Assembly (NCBI GenBank): GCA_947303105.1
Contig: CAMYXQ010000014.1
Span: forward strand, 1-13,286
Direction of reading: 5' to 3'
DNA length: 13,286 bases
Source of the DNA: an uncultured Caryophanales bacterium
GTDB taxonomy: Bacteria; Bacillota_I; Bacilli_A; RFN20; CAG-826
A program made the translations under genes and the position numbers. The notes beneath the pieces were generated by a model. That model was given only the letters and a program-made list of their open reading frames with translations, had not been told where the DNA came from and did no database searches. This document shows positions 1 to 5,447 of the stretch, in pieces; positions within the stretch are counted from its first letter, which is position 1, and the number at the start of each line of letters is the position of its first letter.

Positions 1-846
1 ATCGCCGAGATCAAAAAACGGATTCGCGTTCCTTTGGTCGCCGACATCCATTTCGATCCCGAGCTGGCGGTCGCCGCCATCGAGAACGGGGCCGACGCCA
101 TCCGGCTGAACCCCGGGAACATCCAAAAGAAAGAAGATATCGAACGCATCGCTGCCCTCGCAAAGGAGAAACGAATCCCGATCCGCATCGGGGTCAATTC
201 CGGTTCCTTGCCCAAAGGGCATGGCTCCCTTCCCGAACGGATGGTCCAAGCGGCATCCGACGAAATCCGCCTCTTAGAAGAGCGCGGGTTCACCGACATC
301 GTCATCTCCCTCAAAGCCAGCTCGGTCCGCGACACCGTCGAAGCCTATCGCCTGGCCGCAAACCGCTTCCCCTATCCACTGCATTTAGGCGTCACCGAAG
401 CCGGGCCGAAGAACATCGGCCTCATCCGGAGCGCCGCCGCCCTCTCTCCGCTTCTATTGGAGGGCATTGGGGACACGATCCGCATCTCGTTGACCGAGAA
501 GCCGGAAGAGGAAGTTAAGGCCGCCTATCGCCTTCTGGTCGATTTGGGACTGCGGAAAGGCCCGCGCCTCATCTCCTGCCCGACCTGCGGCCGGACCGAA
601 GTGAATCTCAAGCCGATGGCGAGGGCCGTCCAGGACTTCCTCGACGGGCGGAATGACCCGATAACCATCGCCGTGATGGGCTGCGCCGTCAATGGCCCGG
701 GCGAAGCCCGCGAAGCCGACATCGGGGTGGCCGCCGCCAAGAACGAATGGATTCTCTTCGTGAAGGGGAAACCCGTGAGGCCACTCGAAAAAGAAGACCC
801 GATTCGGGACTTCTTGACCGCGATCAGCGAATATCTATCCGACTAG
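1..846 (+). CDS. ispG: 4-hydroxy-3-methylbut-2-enyl diphosphate synthase (IspG), 5' end outside window
   Basis: Penultimate enzyme of the MEP isoprenoid pathway: a [4Fe-4S] enzyme that converts methylerythritol cyclodiphosphate to HMBPP in the cytoplasm. The frame is open from base 1, so the gene starts upstream; 281 residues are visible. The start of the visible part has the TIM-barrel signature VADIHFDP, then IRLNPGN and GVNSGSLP. The cluster ligands are visible as CPTC (codons 193 and 196) and Cys228 and Glu235 in GCAVNGPGE. Their spacing (3, 32, 7) equals that of E. coli C270/C273/C305/E312, which puts about 77 residues outside the window. It ends in TAG, which overlaps the TAG of the convergent hepT gene within one CTAG. 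It stands on the opposite strand from the nfo-cshB block. The product of this enzyme is the substrate of IspH, encoded about 3.2 kb away. Confidence 0.97.
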   Translation: MAEIKKRIRVPLVADIHFDPELAVAAIENGADAIRLNPGNIQKKEDIERIAALAKEKRIPIRIGVNSGSLPKGHGSLPERMVQAASDEIRLLEERGFTDIVISLKASSVRDTVEAYRLAANRFPYPLHLGVTEAGPKNIGLIRSAAALSPLLLEGIGDTIRISLTEKPEEEVKAAYRLLVDLGLRKGPRLISCPTCGRTEVNLKPMARAVQDFLDGRNDPITIAVMGCAVNGPGEAREADIGVAAAKNEWILFVKGKPVRPLEKEDPIRDFLTAISEYLSD

Positions 847-1187
847 TCGTTACTTTGATTGATACATTTTAGGAAGACATCCTTCAGCGCGGGGATGTCT
901 TTTGTTATGGCGGCCAAGACGAAATGAAGATCAACCTCGCCGTAAGAATGCACGAGGCGGTTGCGGAAACCACGGATGGATGTCCATTCAATGTCCGGGT
1001 GGAGGGATTTAAAAACATCCGATAGCCGATCGACATGCTCTGCCACTTGAATCAGATGCAGGACGATTGCGTCAACGCGGATTCGATCGTTTTGAAGAAC
1101 ATATTCGGAAAAGCCTTGAGAATACTCTTCGACGATGGCAATCTCCCCCAACGCTTTCTCAATGTATTCCCGATCATCTTTAGCCAT
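843..1187 (-). CDS. hepT: HepT-like HEPN-domain ribonuclease toxin (DUF86 family)
   Basis: A 114-residue HEPN protein, the usual length of HepT toxins. The family is all-helical, dimeric and RNA-cutting, and is neutralised by an adjacent MNT nucleotidyltransferase that AMPylates a tyrosine of the toxin. The active motif R-X4-H-X-Y is intact as Arg75, His80 and Tyr82 (RNRLVHSY), so the toxin looks catalytically competent. Its ATG overlaps the antitoxin stop by 8 bp (ATGGCTAA), indicating translational coupling to the upstream mntA-like gene. Its TAG overlaps the ispG TAG from the other strand. The pair is AT-richer than the flanking genes, which suggests acquisition. The family assignment is firm. 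Toxicity, and the AMPylation mechanism in this organism, are inferred from characterised HepT-MntA pairs. Confidence 0.88.
   Translation of the reverse strand: MAKDDREYIEKALGEIAIVEEYSQGFSEYVLQNDRIRVDAIVLHLIQVAEHVDRLSDVFKSLHPDIEWTSIRGFRNRLVHSYGEVDLHFVLAAITKDIPALKDVFLKCINQSND
874..903 (+). terminator. Probable intrinsic terminator of ispG, lying inside hepT
   Basis: Read on the plus strand, AAGACATCC (874-882) and GGATGTCTT (893-901) form a perfect 9-bp stem with a 10-nt loop. The stem runs into a short T-run (900-903). It begins 27 bp after the ispG stop, the usual place for a rho-independent terminator. It lies wholly within the 3' coding part of hepT on the other strand. The T-run is short, so strength is uncertain. 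Confidence 0.6.
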
Positions 1188-1650
1188 AGATTTTGATGCC
1201 GTCCTTCAAAATTTCGTCGATGAGACGCGGGTTATTCGTGAGTTGATCCGTGTTAAGAAGGTCGACTCTTTTCCCGAGCGATTGGCGGAGTTGCTCTGCA
1301 AGGCCATAGAAAGCCATCCCGGTGATCGAAGTGGCGACGAGCAGATCGACGTCGCTCTTTTCGTTCGCCGTTCCCTTCGCATAGCTTCCGAACAAATAGC
1401 AATATTTCACATCCCGGCCGAGGAAAATGACCCCCACCGTCTTCTTGATTTGGTCGATTTTCAACAAGCCATGGTCCTCATCGATGAATCCCACTTTCTC
1501 CAGTTCGTCCAACAAGTACTGATATTTGACGGTGTTGGCCTTGCTGGCATCGTTCTCGTAGTCCTTGTATGAGCGCAAAGAAATACGCGTCAAGGCGGCG
1601 GCTTGCGCCTGAGTCAGTTCTTTTTCGATTCGCAATTCTTTAAGAGTCAT
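1180..1650 (-). CDS. mntA: HTH-MNT antitoxin: XRE-type DNA-binding domain fused to MntA-like nucleotidyltransferase
   Basis: Partner and likely neutraliser of HepT. Counted from the ATG at 1650 (156 aa), residues 1-55 form an XRE/Cro-like helix-turn-helix (LTQAQAAALTRISLRSYKDYE region). Residues 80-156 form a minimal nucleotidyltransferase domain with GS-X10-DXD (Gly88, Ser89, Asp100, Asp102) and a third acidic residue, Asp130, in KRVDLLN. All catalytic positions are intact. Two earlier in-frame ATGs exist (1668 and 1716). I prefer 1650 because GGTGAGG lies 6 nt upstream and a TATAAT box covers 1672-1667, which would place the 1668 and 1716 codons outside the transcript; 1668 remains possible. 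The fused HTH suggests that the antitoxin also represses its own promoter, where a repeat array lies. It overlaps hepT by 8 bp. Adenylylation of HepT is inferred from the family. Confidence 0.85.
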   Translation of the reverse strand: MTLKELRIEKELTQAQAAALTRISLRSYKDYENDASKANTVKYQYLLDELEKVGFIDEDHGLLKIDQIKKTVGVIFLGRDVKYCYLFGSYAKGTANEKSDVDLLVATSITGMAFYGLAEQLRQSLGKRVDLLNTDQLTNNPRLIDEILKDGIKIYG

Positions 1651-1666
1651 ATCCAACCTCACCGCC

Positions 1667-1695
1667 ATTATAACCTTTTGCACCTTCGCGAACAA
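1667..1695 (-). promoter_or_regulatory. Putative promoter of the mntA-hepT operon
   Basis: On the minus strand a perfect TATAAT (1672-1667) follows TTGTTC (1695-1690) with a 17-bp spacer; the -35 box matches consensus at only three positions. Transcription would begin near 1660, giving a leader of about 10 nt before the ATG at 1650. One copy of the CACCTTCGCGAA repeat (1681-1692) falls inside the spacer and touches the -35 box, as expected for a repressor site. Confidence 0.5.
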
Positions 1696-1756
1696 CAAAA
1701 AGTGCATTTTTTGCACCTTCGCGAATAAAAAAGTGCAAACGCGGAGGATTGCACTT
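1676..1756. repeat. Array of TGCAC/GTGCA half-sites and TTCGCGAA palindromes upstream of the antitoxin
   Basis: The 17-bp unit TTTTGCACCTTCGCGAA occurs twice (1676-1692 and 1709-1725), offset by exactly 33 bp, about three helical turns. Each copy contains the 8-bp palindrome TTCGCGAA. Five alternating half-sites follow one another: TGCAC 1679-1683, GTGCA 1702-1706, TGCAC 1712-1716, GTGCA 1733-1737 and TGCAC 1750-1754. The array overlaps the predicted antitoxin promoter and reaches the nfo stop codon. The best reading is an operator for the HTH domain of the antitoxin. Part of it may also act as tandem terminators for nfo. Confidence 0.65.
1727..1756 (-). terminator. Probable intrinsic terminator of cshB-nfo
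   Basis: On the minus strand AAGTGCAA (1756-1749) and TTGCACTT (1738-1731) form a perfect 8-bp stem with a 10-nt loop, followed by TTTTA. The stem starts within the nfo TAA stop codon. A second, weaker hairpin of the same type (GTGCA, five A, TGCAC, then TTTTTG) follows at about 1719-1696. Both stems use the half-sites of the repeat array, so terminator and operator roles may coincide. Confidence 0.6.
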
Positions 1757-2636
1757 ATTTTATCTCTGATAAACCGACGAATTTCCCATTCCGGAGTTGG
1801 GCGATTTCCTCTTCGTAAGGCGGGAACTCGTGATCGATGTAAGGCGTCTCGAGGATCTTCGGGATGCCGGCGAGGCGCGGATGATTCACATAAGCGAGCA
1901 AGGCATCGAACCCGATCGCCCCGTAGCCGATGTTCGCGTGGCGGTCCTTATGGGCGCCTCTCTCGTTCTTCGAATCGTTCAAGTGAATGACTTTGAGCAA
2001 ATCGAGGCCAAGGACGGAGTCGAATTCGGAAAGGACTCCATCGATATCTTTGATATCGTATCCGGCGTCGTGGATGTGGCAGGTGTCCAGGCAGACCCCG
2101 ATGCGTTCTTTTCGTTCGACCAAGTCGCGGATGGCTTTGAGTTCCTCGAAGGTCCTTCCGAGCTCGTTGCCCTTGCCCGCCATGGTCTCCAAACAGACGA
2201 TGACGTCGGTGCCGTCCTCTTTGAGGACTTCGTTGAGGCCTTCCGCCACCATGGCGATCGCTTCCTCGCGGGACGCGTCCACCGCCGAGCCGGGATGGAG
2301 GACGAGATAACGGAGGCCGAAAGCGGCCGTCCGGCGCAGCTCTTCGACGAGGAACGAGCGAGCGATCTCTCTGGTCGCCTCGTTCTTCGTGTTGGCGAGG
2401 TTGATGATATAGGGGGCGTGGACGACGATGTTCTTCTCGTCCATCCCATAATCTCTGATTAAGGCGCGCCCTTCCTCGATGCGCATCTTGTCGAGCGGGA
2501 TGCGTTTGGTGTTCTGTGGGGCGCCGGTATAGAACATGAAAACGTTCTCGCCCCAGGAATGGGCCTCTTTGACCGCGGCGGCGTAATAGTCGGGGGCGGC
2601 CAAGCTGATATGCGATCCTAAAAGGATGTCATTCAT
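1755..2636 (-). CDS. nfo: Endonuclease IV (AP endonuclease)
   Basis: A 293-residue TIM-barrel enzyme that cuts DNA 5' to abasic sites and trims blocked 3' ends in base-excision repair; B. subtilis Nfo has a similar length. All trinuclear zinc ligands are visible: His73 (VHAPY), His114 (LHPG), Glu150 (LETMAG), Asp184 and His187 (DTCH), His218 (HLNDSK), Asp231 and His233 (DRHANIG) and Glu263 (LETP). They correspond to E. coli Nfo H69, H109, E145, D179, H182, H216, D229, H231 and E261. The ATG overlaps the end of cshB by 8 bp (ATGAATGA), so the two are co-transcribed and probably translationally coupled. The same cshB-nfo pairing is found in Bacillus. A terminator-like hairpin begins at its stop codon. 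Confidence 0.97.
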   Translation of the reverse strand: MNDILLGSHISLAAPDYYAAAVKEAHSWGENVFMFYTGAPQNTKRIPLDKMRIEEGRALIRDYGMDEKNIVVHAPYIINLANTKNEATREIARSFLVEELRRTAAFGLRYLVLHPGSAVDASREEAIAMVAEGLNEVLKEDGTDVIVCLETMAGKGNELGRTFEELKAIRDLVERKERIGVCLDTCHIHDAGYDIKDIDGVLSEFDSVLGLDLLKVIHLNDSKNERGAHKDRHANIGYGAIGFDALLAYVNHPRLAGIPKILETPYIDHEFPPYEEEIAQLRNGKFVGLSEIK

Positions 2637-4011
2637 CGTTCTCTTCGCGGGCTTTCTTGCGGTACTGCTCTTCGAGTTCGCGGCGGACGGAGCGTTGGAT
2701 CGCTTTGCGGCGAGACTTGTTCTTGACCCGCTCGATCGCGGCTTTCTGTTTTTTCTTGTAGCCCGGCTTCACTTTGTCGCTGCGGGTGTTGGCCTTGGCG
2801 ATCTTGACTTCTTTCTTCTCCTCTTCGGAGGCGAACGCTTTCTTCTTGGTCAGCTTCTTCTTGGCCGCCAAGCCGACAGGATCCTCTTTGAGGATATTTC
2901 CGCGCAGAGTGTAATAATCGAAGGTTGCCCGCTTCTCGTTGACCAGCGCGAGCGGCAACCGCGCGGAGTCGTCATCATAGAACACCCAGCTGTCGCCGTC
3001 TTTGTCGAAGCGGCCGGTTCTCCCAGCGCGGTGATAATAGAATTCGAGGTCGTTCGGGAGGTCGAGACTGATAACATCGGTCACGTCGGGGATGTCCATG
3101 CCGCGGGCGAGCAGATCGCTGGCGACGATGACGGAGATCTTGTTGGCTTTGATGTCGCGAAGGGCTTTCTTGCGGGCCCGGTCGTTGAGCGAGCCGGTGA
3201 AGTAAATGGCCTCAATGCCGTTTCCGAGCAGGTGCTTATAGGTCGCATCCACCGTTTCCTTCTTCGAAGCGAAGACGATCGCGAGGTACGGACGACGGAT
3301 TTTGAGGAAGGCGACCAAAGAGGCCTTCGGGTCGTCGTGCTTGATATCGACCATGTGATGGCGGACCGAGAAGCTCGTCTCGGTGTCCTCGGCCTCGAAA
3401 TGGAAGTCAGCCGCCACCAAGTGGCGAAGTTCGTCTTTGAGATTCTGTTTGAGCGTCGCCGAGAAGACGAGGATCTGCGGATTGCTCATGTCGGCGGCGA
3501 ACAAGGCTTCGATGTCGGTGAAGTAACCGAGGTCGAGCAACATGTCAGCTTCGTCGAGGACCACCGCCCGGACATTCGATAGATTCAGGGGATGGCGGTC
3601 GACCAAAAGGTCTTTGAGGCGGCCCGGGGTACCGATGATCATATGGGGCGCCTTGGTGAGCCCCTCTTCGTTTTGGGCGACCTCAGCTTCGCTGGTGAAT
3701 AGGCGGATTTTCAGTTTCGGATAGAACCGCTCGAACCCTTTGGCGAATTCGTAGGTCTGGCGGGCGAGTTCGCGCGTCGGGGCGATGATAATCGATTGGA
3801 GGCGCGGCAAGTTGACGTCGGTCTTCTCAATGAGCGGGATCAAAAAGGCGTGGGTCTTGCCCGAGCCGGTCGCGCTTTGGACGAGAACCGACTTACCGCG
3901 CAATACCTTTGGTATGACATTGGTCTGAACCGGGGACGGAGAAACATACCCTTGCTTTGCAAGGGCGTTCACCATGGTTTCGGATAATGAGAATGCGCGG
4001 AATGATGCCAT
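2629..4011 (-). CDS. cshB: DEAD-box ATP-dependent RNA helicase, CshB type
   Basis: Cytoplasmic RNA helicase that remodels structured RNA in ribosome assembly, decay or cold adaptation. All motifs are present in its 460 residues: Q motif around residues 22-29 (SPSPVQ), motif I ATGSGKT (47-53), PTRELA (78-83), TPGR (128-131), DEAD (153-156), SAT (185-187), the second RecA domain with ASDLLARGMD (297-306), and HRAGRTGR (327-334). The last 80 or so residues are strongly basic (many KK and RR pairs), a typical RNA-binding tail. The name CshB is chosen because it sits directly before nfo, as in B. subtilis. The start at 4011 is needed to include the conserved F-X2-F upstream of the Q motif. No ribosome-binding site precedes it, and a TATAAT box ends 10 bp before the ATG, so its mRNA may be nearly leaderless. 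TGA stop. Confidence 0.95.
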   Translation of the reverse strand: MASFRAFSLSETMVNALAKQGYVSPSPVQTNVIPKVLRGKSVLVQSATGSGKTHAFLIPLIEKTDVNLPRLQSIIIAPTRELARQTYEFAKGFERFYPKLKIRLFTSEAEVAQNEEGLTKAPHMIIGTPGRLKDLLVDRHPLNLSNVRAVVLDEADMLLDLGYFTDIEALFAADMSNPQILVFSATLKQNLKDELRHLVAADFHFEAEDTETSFSVRHHMVDIKHDDPKASLVAFLKIRRPYLAIVFASKKETVDATYKHLLGNGIEAIYFTGSLNDRARKKALRDIKANKISVIVASDLLARGMDIPDVTDVISLDLPNDLEFYYHRAGRTGRFDKDGDSWVFYDDDSARLPLALVNEKRATFDYYTLRGNILKEDPVGLAAKKKLTKKKAFASEEEKKEVKIAKANTRSDKVKPGYKKKQKAAIERVKNKSRRKAIQRSVRRELEEQYRKKAREENDE

Positions 4012-4015
4012 AAGT

Positions 4016-4032
4016 CGCTTTATTATAAAGCG
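4016..4032 (-). promoter_or_regulatory. cshB -10 box within a 17-bp inverted repeat
   Basis: CGCTTTA (4016-4022), the triplet TTA, then TAAAGCG (4026-4032) form a perfect inverted repeat with 7-bp arms. Read on the minus strand it contains TATAAT at 4027-4022, ten bases before the cshB ATG at 4011. Initiation at the usual distance leaves a leader of only 3-5 nt and no ribosome-binding site. I see no convincing -35 box. Confidence 0.5.
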
Positions 4033-4048
4033 TTAGGCGAGAATGCGC

Positions 4049-4060
4049 TATAATCGAAGC
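4049..4060 (+). promoter_or_regulatory. ispH -10 box, implying a leaderless mRNA
   Basis: TATAAT at 4049-4054 is followed by only six bases before the ATG at 4061, which therefore falls on or next to the expected transcription start. There is no Shine-Dalgarno sequence. A clear -35 box is not visible. Confidence 0.5.
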
Positions 4061-4914
4061 ATGCAAGTGCTGCGGTTGCCCCCATTCGGATACTGCGCCG
4101 GCGTGGAACGGGCGTTTTCTCTTGCAAAGCAAGCCCGCGAGGAACACCCCGCCGCACCGATCTATCTCGTCGGCTCGTTGATCCATAACGAGTTGGCCAT
4201 GAAACCACTGCTGGAAGACGGGTTCATCCTACTGGATGAGCATGACGGCGACCTCTGTTCGCGGATGGAGCGACTTCCAAACGGGGCAATCGTCGTCTAT
4301 TCGGCGCATGGGCACGATAAGGCTGCTTATGATGCCATCGCCGAGCGGAAACACTTCGTCGTTTACGATGCAACTTGCAAGTACATAATCGACAATATCT
4401 ATAAAATAGATAGTTTTACTAATAAAATACTATTTTACTGCCAGTCAAATCACCTCGAAGCCGTGGCGGTCCGCGGTCGGAAGAACGTGATAATCATCGA
4501 TCCGAATAATCCGGAATTCCCACCGCTGGAAGGTCCGATCGGCTTTTTGCGGCAAAGCAGCGCCGAAGAGGCGGCCTCGAATGCGGCTCTCCTCGAAGCG
4601 AAGCGCGTTTATGGCGATGTCACCGACCTGGATGGACGTTGTCCATCGACCAAACTCCGCCAGACGAATGTTTTAAACGCCCCCGACGACATTGATCTGT
4701 TTGTGATCGTCGGCTCCAAGATAGCGCCAACGCGAATCGTCTCGCCAAACTCGCAAAGGATTCGCATCCAAAGGCGGATGTCGTCCTGGTTTTAAACCGC
4801 GAGGAACTGAAGGAAATGAGCTTGTCCAAGTATGAAAAAGCCGCCATCGTCAGCGCGGCCTCTTCCTCAGCGGAAACCTCTCAGGATATTTACGAATATC
4901 TCAAAGAGATATAA
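4061..4914 (+). CDS. ispH: 4-hydroxy-3-methylbut-2-enyl diphosphate reductase (IspH), frame broken by a one-base deletion near 4721
   Basis: Last enzyme of the MEP pathway: a [4Fe-4S] reductase making IPP and DMAPP. From ATG 4061, Cys12 (GYCAGVERA), Cys106 (DATC) and Cys194 (GRCPST) are the three cluster cysteines; Cys12 matches the E. coli position exactly, which supports this start over the ATG at 4043. His42, His83 (SAHGH), His131 and Glu133 (NHLEA) also align. Oddities: DATCK replaces the usual DATCP, NHLE replaces GHPE, and QSS replaces QTT. After Lys220 (GSK) the open frame gives unrelated sequence and stops at 4795. Moving one frame at 4723 restores SANANRLAKLAK and continues to TAA at 4912-4914. 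One base missing from an Asn codon explains this; repaired, the protein is 284 aa, a normal length. It is either a true mutation (pseudogene) or a sequence error. It is divergent from cshB, and the restored end stops 5 bp from the convergent cyclo-ligase gene. Confidence 0.88.
4401..4440 (+). repeat. AT-rich imperfect tandem repeat inside ispH
   Basis: Two similar units lie back to back: ATAAAATAGATAG then TTTTACTA (4401-4421), and ATAAAATACTA then TTTTACTG (4422-4440). The second holds the 15-bp palindrome TAAAATACTATTTTA (4423-4437). The surrounding 60 bp is far more AT-rich than the gene and contains three ATA codons, rare elsewhere in the window. Confidence 0.5.
4723..4914 (+). other. ispH: Out-of-frame C-terminal part of ispH
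   Basis: Read in the next frame, this stretch encodes 63 residues beginning SANANRLAKLAK and ending YEYLKEI before TAA. It resembles the KNSSNTNRL substrate loop and C-terminal domain of IspH. It has no start codon or ribosome-binding site of its own, so it is the displaced end of ispH and not a separate gene. Confidence 0.85.
4896..4912. terminator. Hairpin at the convergent ends of ispH and the cyclo-ligase gene
   Basis: ATATCTC (4896-4902), AAA, then GAGATAT (4906-4912) form a perfect 7-bp stem with a 3-nt loop. It overlaps the restored ispH stop and starts 8 bp beyond the cyclo-ligase stop. Neither strand has a T-run after it, so a bidirectional terminator role is only possible. Confidence 0.35.
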
Positions 4915-4919
4915 ATCCG

Positions 4920-5438
4920 CTAATCCGTGATTACGGCGTCCATCGGGACGTCGTTTTCTTTACACGGAATTGCCTCGACAAGCTGTTCCTTGAAGCAAAT
5001 ACCGATTCTCTTCGCGGGGCAGTCTTTTAGATAGCGATCGTAGTAGCCACCGCCGTAGCCGAGACGATTCCCGGCCTTGTCGAATGCGAGCCCGGGACAG
5101 ACGATGACTTCGGCCTCTTTGGCATCGATCGGTTCGATGGGTTGCGGTTCGCGGATGCCGAAGGCGCTGAGTTTTAAGCCTGACAAAGAACGAATTCGAT
5201 AAAAACGGATCACGTCCCCTTCCACCCGTGGCAAATAGACGCGCTTGCCTTGCGCGAGGAGTTCTTCGATGATCGCGTCCGTCGCGACTTCTTCGGGCGT
5301 CGACGCGTATAGCAAAACGACATTATATGGTCCGATTACCGATAAAAGATTATCTCTGATAACCTCGCTACGGAGTTCCTTATTTGGAATCATCGAACGT
5401 ATCGTTTTCGCTTGGGCACGGAACCGCTTTTTGTCCAT
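4920..5438 (-). CDS. 5-formyltetrahydrofolate cyclo-ligase (methenyl-THF synthetase)
   Basis: ATP-dependent conversion of 5-formyl-THF to 5,10-methenyl-THF, which returns stored folate to one-carbon metabolism. At 172 aa it has the normal length of the YgfA/YqgN (MTHFS) family. Visible signatures are the basic N-terminus (KKRFRAQAK), YASTPEEV, YLPRVEG, FGIREP, and the hallmark PGLAFDKAGNRLGYGGGYYD at residues 115-134 with RYL after it; this holds the nucleotide-binding loop. The C-terminal VPMDAVITD fits the usual D-X2-VTE end. It is preceded by AGAAGGA close to the ATG. Only 9 nt separate it from the stop of the Nif3-family gene, making it the last gene of the dnaG operon. It is not part of the Bacillus version of this cluster as I remember it. 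Confidence 0.93.
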   Translation of the reverse strand: MDKKRFRAQAKTIRSMIPNKELRSEVIRDNLLSVIGPYNVVLLYASTPEEVATDAIIEELLAQGKRVYLPRVEGDVIRFYRIRSLSGLKLSAFGIREPQPIEPIDAKEAEVIVCPGLAFDKAGNRLGYGGGYYDRYLKDCPAKRIGICFKEQLVEAIPCKENDVPMDAVITD

Positions 5439-5447
5439 AAGTCCTTC

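Noticed and set aside
1651..1716. Longer N-terminus for the HTH-MNT antitoxin, starting at 1716 or 1668
   Set aside because: The extra residues are encoded by the operator-like repeats (FAKVQK), and a TATAAT box covers the 1668 start. The ATG at 1650 has a better ribosome-binding site. The start at 1668 is not fully excluded.
1676..1756. CRISPR array
   Set aside because: There are only two copies of a 17-bp unit with a 16-bp gap and no cas genes; operator or terminator repeats explain it better.
1797..2462. Plus-strand reading frame of 221 codons opposite nfo
   Set aside because: Endonuclease IV on the other strand has every metal ligand, so the plus frame is an artefact.
2626..3582. Long plus-strand reading frame of 318 codons opposite cshB
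   Set aside because: It is the mirror of a helicase whose motifs are all intact on the minus strand. The plus translation is low-complexity (V, G, D, F) and matches no family.
4043..4060. ispH start at the upstream ATG, 4043
   Set aside because: The start at 4061 puts the first cluster cysteine at residue 12, as in E. coli, and the -10 box lies between the two ATGs.
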